NCBI GenBank assembly: GCA_018241165.1
Contig: JAFEEK010000462.1
Span: 1-11,066 of the forward strand
DNA length: 11,066 bases
Source: Pseudomonadota bacterium
GTDB lineage: Bacteria > Pseudomonadota > Gammaproteobacteria > Xanthomonadales > Rhodanobacteraceae
Direction: 5' to 3'
Of this stretch, positions 1 through 7,400 are shown in pieces (position 1 is the first letter of the stretch; every line of letters starts with the position of its first letter). The notes beneath the pieces were generated by a model, which was given only the letters and a program-made list of their open reading frames with translations, did not search any database and was not told the DNA's origin. Both the position numbers and the translations under genes were made by a program.

Positions 1-252
1 CCGAAGGGGTTGTAAGGCTTCCCCCTTCCGCAGGAAAGTTGAAGGAGGGGAATGTGCTTTGGGCACCCCCCCGCGCTGCGCGCGACCCCCTTCGTGCCGA
101 AGGGGGTGTAAGGCTTCCCCCTTCCGCAGGAAAGTTGAATGAGGGGAATGTGCTTTTGGCATCCTCCCGCGCTGCGCGCGACCCCCTTCGTGCCGAAGAG
201 GGTGTAAGGCTTCCCCCTTCCGCAGGAAGGGGGATCGAGGGGGATGTTCTTC
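1..252. repeat. 96-bp tandem palindromic repeat, about 2.6 copies, running to the ispA stop codon
   Basis: Copies begin at 1, 97 and 193, a constant period of 96 bp. Copies 1 and 2 differ at only five positions by eye (unit positions 10, 44, 61, 66 and 69). The third diverges after about 36 bases, but resemblance continues to about 250, next to the ispA stop codon at 253-255. Each junction is a palindrome: at 86-106, a 9-bp perfect stem CCCCCTTCG/CGAAGGGGG closes a 3-base loop; the equivalent at 182-202 has one mismatch. In copy 3 the internal C-run and G-run form a second perfect hairpin at 212-234 (10-bp stem, GCA loop) that is imperfect in copies 1 and 2. No T-run follows on the minus strand, so it is not a standard terminator for ispA. 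I see no convincing gene here. The array is cut by the window edge, so copy number is a minimum. It resembles REP-type intergenic palindromes. Confidence 0.85.
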
Positions 253-1152
253 TCAATTCTCTCTCGCAGCAACGTAACGCGCCAATTCGACGAGTTCATT
301 CGCGCGTTCCCCGAGCGGTGCCAGTGCGGCAATGGCTGCATCCGTGAGCTGCGCCAGGCGCGCGCGCGATGCATCCATGCCAAGGATGCCCGGATAGGTG
401 GGCTTGGCATTGGCGGCGTCCTTGCCCGCGGTCTTGCCGATGACAGCGCTGTCGCCTTTCACATCGAGGATGTCGTCGCGAATCTGGAACGCCAATCCGA
501 TTGCGTGTCCGTACGCATCCAGCGCGGCAAGCGTCGCGTCATTCGTGCAACCGGCGGCCAGCGCGCCAAGGCGCACGCTGGCACGAATCAGTGCGCCGGT
601 CTTGTGTTCGTGCATGCGGTCCAGTTCGTCCGCGGTCAGCGTTGCGCCGACAGCGGCCAGATCCAGCGCCTGGCCGCCGGCCATGCCGTGCGAGCCGCAG
701 GCGGCGGCGAGCGTGCACAACATGCGTACATGCCGGTGCGAATCGTCCACGGTATCGCCGGCGAGAATTTCGAACGCAAGCGCCTGCAGCGCGTCGCCGG
801 CAAGGATCGCCATTGCCTCGCCGAACGCGACATGGCAGGTCGGCTGGCCGCGGCGCAGGTCGTCATCGTCCATCGCCGGCAAATCGTCGTGCACCAGCGA
901 ATAGGCGTGGATGATTTCGACCGCGGCGGCGGATGCATCCAGCACTTCAAGCCGCGCGCCGAGCGCTTGGCCCGTCGCGTAGACCAGCACCGGGCGCAGG
1001 CGTTTTCCGCCGCCGAGCACGGCGTAGCGCATGGCCTGGTGCAGCGGTACGGGCTCTTGCGTTTCGGGCGGCAACGCGCGGGCAAGGGCTTCATCCGCGC
1101 GCGCGCTGAAAGCGATCAGCGCCGCGGGCGGTTCAAGGCGCTTCCGGCTCAA
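253..1152 (-). CDS. ispA: Farnesyl diphosphate synthase ((2E,6E)-farnesyl-PP synthase)
   Basis: This cytosolic prenyltransferase condenses dimethylallyl diphosphate with two isopentenyl diphosphates to give C15 farnesyl diphosphate, the precursor of undecaprenyl carrier lipid and quinone side chains. The 299-residue product equals E. coli IspA in length. The first aspartate-rich motif is DDLPAMD at residues 89-95, in the bacterial form with two extra residues, inside the segment [20 protein letters not shown]. The second is FQIRDDILD at 222-230. GGGKRLRP at 47-54 binds isopentenyl diphosphate, and HKTGALI lies at 183-189. The start is taken as TTG at 1152: no ATG or GTG precedes the conserved core, and this start gives the family's usual N-terminus. 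The first 20 bases overlap the end of xseB, implying translational coupling in a tilS-xseB-ispA run. The usual downstream partner dxs is not in the window; the tandem repeat begins right after the stop. Function is secure; the start codon less so. Confidence 0.96.
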   Translation of the reverse strand: MSRKRLEPPAALIAFSARADEALARALPPETQEPVPLHQAMRYAVLGGGKRLRPVLVYATGQALGARLEVLDASAAAVEIIHAYSLVHDDLPAMDDDDLRRGQPTCHVAFGEAMAILAGDALQALAFEILAGDTVDDSHRHVRMLCTLAAACGSHGMAGGQALDLAAVGATLTADELDRMHEHKTGALIRASVRLGALAAGCTNDATLAALDAYGHAIGLAFQIRDDILDVKGDSAVIGKTAGKDAANAKPTYPGILGMDASRARLAQLTDAAIAALAPLGERANELVELARYVAAREN

Positions 1153-1408
1153 AGTCTTCAGCTTGGTCGGGCTGCTCGGGATCCAACAGCAGTTTCACGC
1201 GCAGTTCGGCTTGTTCCAGTGCGCTCTGGCAATTGCGGTACAAGGCGATGCCGCGTTCGTAGGATTTGAGCGAATCGTCCAGGCTTTGTTCGCCTTGTTC
1301 CATCTTGCCGACCAGCTTTTCAAGCTCGTCGAGCGATTTTTCGAAGTCCGCAATGCGGTCGGTTTCGACAGGCTTTGGATCAGCAGGTTTGGTGTCGCTC
1401 TTGCGCAT
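1133..1408 (-). CDS. xseB: Exodeoxyribonuclease VII small subunit
   Basis: This is the small subunit of exonuclease VII, several copies of which assemble on one XseA large subunit to degrade single-stranded DNA to oligonucleotides in repair. The 91-residue protein has the single-domain XseB signature: [20 protein letters not shown] (residues 21-40), then [20 protein letters not shown] (41-60), a two-helix antiparallel hairpin typical of the family, and an acidic Glu/Pro-rich tail. The ATG at 1408 was chosen because family similarity starts about 20 residues later. The same frame stays open upstream to 1672, but there it only shadows tilS and has an Arg-rich, unrelated composition. The gene begins 32 bases after the tilS stop with no strong Shine-Dalgarno, and its end overlaps ispA by 20 bases. 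xseB-ispA adjacency is widespread in Proteobacteria. xseA is not in the window. Confidence 0.93.
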   Translation of the reverse strand: MRKSDTKPADPKPVETDRIADFEKSLDELEKLVGKMEQGEQSLDDSLKSYERGIALYRNCQSALEQAELRVKLLLDPEQPDQAEDFEPEAP

Positions 1409-1440
1409 GGCGCGCACGCTACCGCAGTGGCCCGCCGGAA

Positions 1441-2418
1441 TCAATCGTCGGCGCGCGCGCGATCCCGCCGCGACGCGCGCAAGAGGTTGCGGTCGCGGCG
1501 CAGTTGCGTGTCGTCGAACGTCACGCACGGGTGGCGGTCGTTCGCGGCAAGCAGTTGGCGTTCGAGTTCGGCGACGTGGAAATGCGCCGGTTCGTCCAAA
1601 CCTGCTTCGCGCAGCCAGCGTCTGAGCACCGGATCGCGTAGCGCGCCCGGCAAGGCGAGCCAGCCGCGCCAATCCAGTGTCGCCGGCTCGGCGCCGCGCA
1701 AACTGGCTAGCGCAGTGGTTGCCTGTGCTTCGATGTAATCGGCAGCGGCGCGCAGCCAGGTCGCGCTGTGTGCCAGCGCGGCCTCGGCCTGCGGCCAGTG
1801 CTGTTCAAGGTGCGGGAAGATTTCATGGCGCAGGAAGTTGCGCGACAGATGCGTGTGCGCGTTGCTCGGATCCTCGATCCAGCGCAGCGCGTGGGCGTTG
1901 GAGTAGTCGACGAGTGTCGAGCGTGGCAAGTCCAGCAATGGGCGCCACAAGTATCCTTTCCCGAGTTGGCGCAACGCGCGCATCGCGCCAAGGCCTTCCG
2001 GTCCGGCGCCGCGCAACAGTTTCAGCAGCACGGTTTCGGCCTGATCGCCGCGATGCTGGGCAAGGACGAGAATCTCGCCCGCTTGCAGCGCATCGGCAAA
2101 CGCCGCGTAGCGCGCACGCCGCGCGGCGTCTTCCATGCCGGTACCGGAATCGCATTTCACGCGCACGCGAGCGACGTGCAGCGGCACGTGCAGTGCAGCG
2201 GCGAAATCGCGGCAATGCGCTGCCCAGGCTGCGCTGTCCGCCTGCAAATCGTGATCGACGTGGATCGCGCGCAGGCCGCGCGCGCGTGCATCCGGCAGTT
2301 GCGCCAGCGCATGCAGCAGCGCGGACGAGTCCATGCCGCCGCTGCAGGCGACGGCAAGCGGCCCGCCTTGCAGCGCGGCGAGTTTTTCGCTGAGAAGACT
2401 GGTCAGAATCGCGGCCAT
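1441..2418 (-). CDS. tilS: tRNA(Ile)-lysidine synthetase, short form lacking the C-terminal domain
   Basis: TilS uses ATP to join lysine to C34 of the CAU-anticodon tRNA-Ile, converting its specificity from Met to Ile; it is normally essential. The N-type PP-loop SGGMDS is at residues 26-31, with AIHVDHDL at 51-58, HRGDQAET at 122-129 (family HxxDQxET), and WIEDPSN and SRNFLR at 180-197. A substrate-binding middle domain follows to about residue 315. The protein then stops: relative to E. coli TilS (about 430 residues), roughly 110 C-terminal residues are missing and xseB follows within 32 bases. Some bacteria, such as Aquifex, have a naturally short TilS, so activity is plausible. The ATG at 2418 (325 residues) places the PP-loop at about the usual distance from the N-terminus. 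In-frame ATGs at 2463, 2472 and 2517 would add up to 33 residues that do not look like TilS. None has a strong ribosome binding site. Confidence 0.93.
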   Translation of the reverse strand: MAAILTSLLSEKLAALQGGPLAVACSGGMDSSALLHALAQLPDARARGLRAIHVDHDLQADSAAWAAHCRDFAAALHVPLHVARVRVKCDSGTGMEDAARRARYAAFADALQAGEILVLAQHRGDQAETVLLKLLRGAGPEGLGAMRALRQLGKGYLWRPLLDLPRSTLVDYSNAHALRWIEDPSNAHTHLSRNFLRHEIFPHLEQHWPQAEAALAHSATWLRAAADYIEAQATTALASLRGAEPATLDWRGWLALPGALRDPVLRRWLREAGLDEPAHFHVAELERQLLAANDRHPCVTFDDTQLRRDRNLLRASRRDRARADD

Positions 2419-2504
2419 GTGCGCAGGATGCCAGAACCGGTTGCGCCCGGCATGAACCTGCATTAGGGTCATGCCACCCGCGGTTGCGGCGGGGTCAAAC
2501 GAAT

Positions 2505-2510
2505 GGGGAG
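2505..2510 (+). promoter_or_regulatory. Ribosome binding site of the small membrane-protein gene
   Basis: GGGGAG lies six bases before the ATG at 2517. It decides that start over the in-frame TTG at 2484. Confidence 0.8.
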
Positions 2511-2516
2511 AATGCA

Positions 2517-2813
2517 ATGGTCATCAAACGTGTCGCGGTTCTGAAGCTCGCCGTTTTCCAGATGGTCCTGATGGCTATCTTTGGCGTGGTAATCGCATTG
2601 CTGTTCATGCTGTTCGGATCGATGCTCGCCAATCTGGGAGGCCAGCAAGCGGCGGGAGTCATGGGCATCGCCGGCGTCGCGATGCTGATCATCATGCCGA
2701 TCATGTATGGCGTGATCGGTTTCATCGCCGGCGCAATCGGCGGGGCGCTCTACAACCTCGTCGCCAGCATGGTCGGCGGCATCGAGATCGAGGTCGACCA
2801 GGCTACGCCTTGA
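2517..2813 (+). CDS. Small two-helix membrane protein of unknown function
   Basis: The 98-residue product has a short basic N-terminus ([10 protein letters not shown]), a hydrophobic helix at about residues 11-35, a polar and glycine-rich break (LGGQQAAG, 40-47), a second hydrophobic stretch at about 48-80, and a soluble tail with GGIEIEV near the end. This implies an inner-membrane helical hairpin. The C-terminal pattern (GALYNLVA, then GGIE) resembles small conserved proteins of unknown function in many bacteria; that is recollection, not a search. It is the only plus-strand gene in the window. It is divergent from tilS, and its end overlaps the accA end by 11 bases. The ATG at 2517 is set by the GGGGAG six bases upstream. 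Codon use and membrane-protein character make it a real gene; I cannot assign a function. Confidence 0.85.
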   Translation: MVIKRVAVLKLAVFQMVLMAIFGVVIALLFMLFGSMLANLGGQQAAGVMGIAGVAMLIIMPIMYGVIGFIAGAIGGALYNLVASMVGGIEIEVDQATP

Positions 2814-3759
2814 ACGCGCCGTAACGGCGCAGGCGCTTGTAGCGTTCGCCGACGAGGCCGGTGCGGTCGCTGCGCTCCAGCTCGTCGAGCTGGTTGCGCA
2901 GCACGGCCTTGAGGCGGATCGCCATCGCGTGCGGATCGCGGTGCGCGCCGCCGAGCGGCTCGCGCACGACCTTGTCGATCAGCCCCAGTTCGAGCAGGCG
3001 CGGCGCAGTGATGCCCAGCGCTTCGGCGGCGTCCTTGGCCTTGTCGGCGGTCTTCCACAAAATCGACGCGCAGCCTTCGGGCGAAATCACCGAATACGTC
3101 GAATACTGCAACATGTTCGTACGGTCGCCGACGCCGATCGCGAGCGCGCCGCCGGAGCCGCCTTCGCCGATCACGGTGCAGACGATCGGCACACGCAGTT
3201 GCGACATCTCCAGCAGGTTGCGCGCGATCGCCTCGGATTGGCCGCGTTCCTCGGCGCCGACGCCGGGATAGGCGCCGGGCGTGTCGATGAAGGTGAGGAT
3301 CGGCAGGCCGAAGCGTTCGGCCATCTGCATCAGGCGCAGCGCCTTGCGGTAGCCTTCCGGGCGCGGCATGCCGAAATTGCGCTTGATCTTGGTCTTGGTG
3401 TCGCGGCCCTTCTGCTGGCCGATCACCATGATTGCGCGATCGTCCATGCGCGCGAGGCCGCCGACGATGGCGGCGTCGTCCGCGTAGGCGCGGTCGCCGG
3501 CGAGTTCGTGGAACTCCGAGCAGATCGTCTGCACGTAATCGAGCGTGTATGGCCGTGCCGGGTGCCGTGCCAGTTGCGCGATTTGCCAGGGCGTGAGGTC
3601 CTTGAAGATTTCCGCGGTCTTGCGCTTGAGTTTGTCGCGCAGCTTGCGCACTTCGTCCTCGATGTTGAACGCCTGGCCATGGCTGGCATGGCGCAGCTCC
3701 TGGATCTTGCCTTCCAGTTCTGCAATGGGCTGTTCGAAGTCGAGGAAGTTGGGGTTCAT
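2803..3759 (-). CDS. accA: Acetyl-CoA carboxylase carboxyltransferase subunit alpha
   Basis: AccA pairs with AccD as the carboxyltransferase that moves the carboxyl group from biotin on AccB to acetyl-CoA, giving malonyl-CoA, the first committed step of fatty acid synthesis. The 318 residues match the usual length (E. coli 319). [13 protein letters not shown] (residues 4-16) is the family N-terminus. The crotonase-fold core carries RPYTLDY (69-75), GDRAYADD (88-95), RRNFGM-like KRNFGM (126-131), [20 protein letters not shown] (157-176) and the glycine loop [10 protein letters not shown] (198-207) that forms an oxyanion hole. The ATG at 3759 fits family alignments. An in-frame TTG at 3789 would add ten unsupported residues. 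No strong Shine-Dalgarno is visible. It lies 68 bases after higA and has a consensus -10 box in that gap, so it may be read both from its own promoter and from upstream genes. The stop overlaps the convergent membrane-protein gene by 11 bases. Confidence 0.97.
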   Translation of the reverse strand: MNPNFLDFEQPIAELEGKIQELRHASHGQAFNIEDEVRKLRDKLKRKTAEIFKDLTPWQIAQLARHPARPYTLDYVQTICSEFHELAGDRAYADDAAIVGGLARMDDRAIMVIGQQKGRDTKTKIKRNFGMPRPEGYRKALRLMQMAERFGLPILTFIDTPGAYPGVGAEERGQSEAIARNLLEMSQLRVPIVCTVIGEGGSGGALAIGVGDRTNMLQYSTYSVISPEGCASILWKTADKAKDAAEALGITAPRLLELGLIDKVVREPLGGAHRDPHAMAIRLKAVLRNQLDELERSDRTGLVGERYKRLRRYGAFKA

Positions 3760-3797
3760 GCGCGGCGGGGTGGGGCGCACTAGGCGCAAGGCCGCCG

Positions 3798-3803
3798 ATT
3801 ATA
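3798..3803 (-). promoter_or_regulatory. Candidate -10 box for accA
   Basis: The minus strand reads TATAAT, a perfect sigma-70 -10 hexamer, 38 bases before the accA ATG and just inside the higA-accA gap. It is flanked by a 5-bp inverted repeat (GCCGC 3791-3795 and GCGGC 3804-3808). No good -35 hexamer lies 16-18 bases upstream (the 17-base position reads GGGAGA), so strength or activator dependence is uncertain. Confidence 0.5.
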
Positions 3804-3827
3804 GCGGCAAGACCGACCGCTCTCCCA

Positions 3828-4127
3828 TCAAGCTGCGCGTGGCTCAATTCGACGTGCGATCTCATCGCGCGTAGGCAACGTTTTCAGGTCGTGATTTGCC
3901 TGAAGGTTGAGCCAGGATAGGGCGTCGCCGCCGAAATAGCGCGCCAGTCGCTGCGCGGTATCGGCAGAAACACCGCGACGCTCATTGACGATTTCATGGA
4001 TTCGCGTGGCCGGAACGCCGAGCGCAACCGCCAGAGCATTTGCGCTCATGCCAAGCGGCGCCAGGAAGTCTTCGCGCAAGACTTCACCGGGATGGACGGG
4101 GCGCATGCGATTGACGGGTGGGTTCAT
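3828..4127 (-). CDS. higA: HigA-family antitoxin (XRE-type helix-turn-helix)
   Basis: This is the antitoxin and autorepressor of the HigBA type II system. It should bind HigB to block it and bind the promoter operator upstream of higB. The 99-residue protein has the family opening MRPVHPGEVLREDFLAPLGM (residues 8-27), a helix-turn-helix at about 28-50 (SANALAVALGVPATRIHEIV), the conserved NERRGVSADTAQRLARYFG stretch (48-66) and SWLNLQANHDL (71-81). The ATG at 4127 is seven bases after the higB stop, and a GAGA that overlaps the stop codon supplies a modest ribosome binding site, so the two are likely coupled. The toxin-first order is characteristic of higBA. Family assignment is strong; activity is inferred. 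Confidence 0.94.
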   Translation of the reverse strand: MNPPVNRMRPVHPGEVLREDFLAPLGMSANALAVALGVPATRIHEIVNERRGVSADTAQRLARYFGGDALSWLNLQANHDLKTLPTRDEIARRIEPRAA

Positions 4128-4134
4128 GTTTTTC

Positions 4135-4413
4135 TCAATGGTAGTCGACGATTTCGACGTGCTCGGGGCCGGCCATCGTCCATAAAAAACAGATTCGCCA
4201 TTGCCGGTTGATGCGGATGCTGTGCTGGCCCTTGCGGTCGTGTTTCAGCAGTTCAAGTTGGTTCCCGGGCGGCGAGCGTAGAAACTCCAGGGTATGTGCC
4301 GCGTCGAGTTGCGACAGCTTGCGGATTGCCACGTCCTTGATGGCGCGAAACCTCGGTGGATCCCCGCCTTCGTACAGAAGACGCGTGTCCTTGCAGGAAA
4401 AGCTCCGTACCAT
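4135..4413 (-). CDS. higB: HigB-family toxin (RelE/HigB mRNA interferase)
   Basis: HigB toxins are small RelE-fold ribonucleases that cut mRNA on the ribosome and slow growth when free of HigA. The 92-residue product has the family hallmarks in order: MVRSFSCKDT (1-10), PPRFRAIKDVAIRKLSQLDA (19-38), LRSPPGNQLELLKHDRKGQH (45-64), SIRINRQWRICFLW (65-78) and the C-terminal VEIVDYH (86-92). Nothing conserved looks missing. The ATG at 4413 gives the standard N-terminus. No Shine-Dalgarno precedes it; the best promoter puts transcription start at or next to this ATG, suggesting leaderless translation. It sits 51 bases after the dnaE stop, and the DNA just upstream is distinctly AT-richer than its neighbours, consistent with acquisition by transfer. 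Confidence 0.94.
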   Translation of the reverse strand: MVRSFSCKDTRLLYEGGDPPRFRAIKDVAIRKLSQLDAAHTLEFLRSPPGNQLELLKHDRKGQHSIRINRQWRICFLWTMAGPEHVEIVDYH

Positions 4414-4419
4414 GGCAAA

Positions 4420-4448
4420 ATGATATTACGGAAAACGTAATACGTCAA
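4420..4448 (-). promoter_or_regulatory. higBA promoter
   Basis: On the minus strand, TTGACG (4448-4443) and TATCAT (4425-4420) are separated by exactly 17 bases. Each matches the sigma-70 consensus at five of six positions. The predicted start, about seven bases past the -10 box, is the A of the higB ATG at 4413. The HigA operator fills the spacer. Confidence 0.7.
4424..4442. promoter_or_regulatory. Probable HigA operator (inverted repeat)
   Basis: TATTACG (4424-4430) and CGTAATA (4436-4442) form a perfect 7-bp inverted repeat around a 5-base centre (GAAAA). It covers the entire spacer between the -35 and -10 hexamers and touches the -10. A dimeric HTH repressor there would block RNA polymerase. 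Autoregulation by HigA is established for the family; binding to this particular site is inferred. Confidence 0.7.
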
Positions 4449-4464
4449 ACAGAATAAATTGACC

Positions 4465-7400
4465 TCAGGCGCTACCCGCGCGGCCGAGCACCCAGTCGGT
4501 CGATTTCACGCCTGGCATCGCGTCGAGACTGCGCTTGAGGTCGGCGGTGGCGCGCACACGCCATTCCGGGCCGAGTTCGATTTCCGCACTGCCCGCAGTG
4601 TTGGCGTATTGCACGCGCAGTGGCGTCTGCCCGCCGCGGTAGCCTGCCAGCGTGGCGTGCAGGGCAGGAAGAAAATCCGCGCCGATGCCGTTGCATTTGA
4701 TACGCAACAATTTCGCCTGTCGTTCGCAGGCCTCGTTGAGGGTGAGCACGCGCCGCGCGCGCAGGCGCAGCGCACCGGCGAAATCGTCCCAGGCGAGTCC
4801 GCCTTCGACGACGAGGATGGCGTCGCGCGTGAGCAGCGGCGCGAATTCGACGAAAGCTTCGCGGAACAGGCTGACCTCGATGCGGCCGCTCCAATCCTCA
4901 AGTTGCACGAAGGCCTGGTCGGTGCCGCGCTTGCGCAGGTCGGCGAGCTGGCCGGCGACGACCCATTGCGTCTCCGGCGGCCGGCGAAAACGATTGCCAT
5001 CGTCGTCCGCGCGCGGTTTCGGCGGCTGGTAACGCTGGCCGATTTCTCCTATCGGGCAGGTCGCCAGTTGCGTTAGCGTGTCGCGCCAGAGCAGGGTCGG
5101 ATGACCGGACAGATAGTGCCCGAGCGTGTCGCGCTCGCCGGCGAGGCGCTGTTCGGGCGGCCACTCGGAAACGTCCGCCAATTTCAGACGCGGCGCGGGT
5201 GTTGCGCTCGCTGCACCGAACATGTCGTTCTGCCCGGCTTCGGCGTCGCGCGCGGCCTGCTCGGCGGCACGCAAACATTCGGGAAGCTGCGCCATCAGAC
5301 TGGCTCGGTTCGTGCCGAGCGCGTCCATCGCGCCGGAAAGGATCAATGCTTCGAGCACGCGCTTGTTGACCTTCTGGCCATCCACGCGCTGGCAAAAATC
5401 GGCGAGGTCGACGAAGGCGCCGCTACGCGCCTGCACGACGTTTTCCACTGCGTTGCGGCCGACGCCCTTGATTGCGCCGAGTCCGTAGCGGATGGTTTTT
5501 GCGTCGGTCGCATCGAACATGTAGCCGGATGCGTTGACGTCCGGCGGTTGCACGGTCAGGCCAAGCGCGCGCGCTTCATTCAAAAAGACGACGACCTTGT
5601 CGGTGTTGTCCATGTCGCTGGACAGCACCGCCGCCATGAATTGCGCGGGGTAGTGCACTTTCAGCCACGCGGTCTGGTAGGCGACCAGCGAATACGCGGC
5701 GGCGTGCGACTTGTTGAAACCGTAGCCGGCGAATTTTTCCATCAGGTCGAAGATCGCGTCGGCCTTGTGTTCGATCACGCCGTTTTTCGACGCGCCCTCG
5801 CCGAAGACGACGCGATGCTTGGCCATCTCGGCGGCGATCTTCTTGCCCATCGCGCGGCGCAGCAGGTCGGCGCCGCCGAGCGTGTAGCCGCCGACGATCT
5901 GCGCCATCTGCATGACCTGTTCCTGATAGACCATGATGCCGTAGGTCTCTTTCAGGATGGGTTCCACGCGCGGATCCGGGTACGTCACCGCTTCGCGCCC
6001 GTGCTTGCGCGCGACGAAGCTGGGGATCAGGTCCATCGGCCCCGGCCGGTACAAGGCGTTGAGTGCAATCAGGTCTTCGAAGCGGTCGGGTTTGGCTTCC
6101 TTGAGCAGGCGCTGCATGCCGCCGCCTTCGAACTGGAACACCGCGGCGGTCTGCGCGTTCTGGAACAGCGCGAACACGCGCGGGTCGTCGAGGGGGATGG
6201 CGGTGATGTCGAGCGTTTTTCCTTCCCCTGCTTGCGGGGGAAGGTGGCCCGCAGGGCCGGATGGGGGCGATGTTTCGGCGCGACTTTTGTTTATGGCCTT
6301 CACCGCCCAATCGATGATCGTGAGCGTGCGCAGGCCGAGGAAGTCGAACTTGACCAGGCCCACGGATTCGACGTCGTCCTTGTCGAACTGGGTGACGACG
6401 CCGTCGCCGCCATCTTCGCAGTACAGCGGCGCGAAATCGGTCAGTGCGCTCGGCGCGATCACCACGCCGCCGGCGTGCTTGCCGGCATTGCGCACCAGGT
6501 CCTCGATGCGGCGCGCGAGATCGACCAGCTCGCGCACCTCGTCCTCGGATTCGTAGCGTTGCTTGAATTCGGGAACGATGCGGTCGGATTCACGGCGCGA
6601 GCGCTCGCTCGATCCCAGCGCATCGTCCAGACTCAACGGATCGGCGGGTTTGAGCGGAATGAGCTTGGCGATGGAATCGACCTGGCCGTAGCCCATGCCG
6701 AGCACGCGGCCGGCGTCGCGCAACACGGCCTTGGCCGCCATCGTGCCGTAGGTGATGATCTGGCTGACTTTCTCGCGGCCGTATTTTTGCGCGACGTAGT
6801 CGATGACTTCGTCGCGCCGATCCATGCAGAAATCGACGTCGAAGTCGGGCATGGATACGCGTTCGGGATTGAGGAATCGCTCGAACAGCAATCCGTAGCG
6901 CAAAGGATCCAGATCCGTAATCCCTAGTGCCCAGGCGACCACGGAACCTGCGCCCGAACCGCGTCCCGGTCCGACCGGAATATCGTTTTGCTTCGCCCAG
7001 CCGATGAAGTCGGCGACGATCAGAAAGTATCCGGCGAATCCCATTTTGACGATGGTGTCGAGCTCGACGTCGAGGCGACTTGCGTAGTCGGATGGCGCGA
7101 ATCCCGCTGCGGCGCCGTGCTTGGCCAAGCGCGCAGTCAAACCGGTGTGCGCCTGATCGCGGATGAACGTTTTCTCGTCGGCCTGCGCCGGAACTGGAAA
7201 TGCCGGCAGGAAATATTCGCCGAATTTCATTTCCAGATTGCAGCGCTTGGCGATTTCCACGCTGTTTTCCAGCGCCTCGGGAATATCCGCGAACAGCGCA
7301 GCCATTTCTTCCGCAGACTTCAAGTACTGCTCGGGCGAGTAATCGCGCGGCCGCTTGGGATCGTTGAGCAGGCGGCCCTGGTGGATGCACACGCGCGCCT

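Noticed and set aside
1..240. CRISPR array
   Set aside because: Although repeats have a fixed period, the whole 96-bp unit is conserved, leaving no unique spacers, and there are no cas genes.
244..1269. 341-codon plus-strand open frame beginning in the repeat
   Set aside because: It is fully antisense to ispA and xseB, which have unmistakable motifs.
1409..1672. Upstream extension of xseB to 1672
   Set aside because: It overlaps tilS in another frame and codes for Arg-rich sequence unlike XseB; the ATG at 1408 gives the family length.
2419..2517. Longer TilS starting at 2517
   Set aside because: The 33 extra residues are not TilS-like, no ribosome binding site supports them, and 2517 is also the start of the divergent membrane-protein gene. 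The ATGs at 2463 and 2472 cannot be fully excluded.
2750..3865. 371-codon minus-strand frame overlapping accA
   Set aside because: It is a second frame of accA, very rich in Arg/Ala/Pro, and runs across the accA promoter region and the higA end.
5101..6927. 608-codon plus-strand open frame
   Set aside because: It is antisense to the well-conserved dnaE, has no family resemblance and reflects high GC codon use; high-GC genes often leave long open antisense frames.
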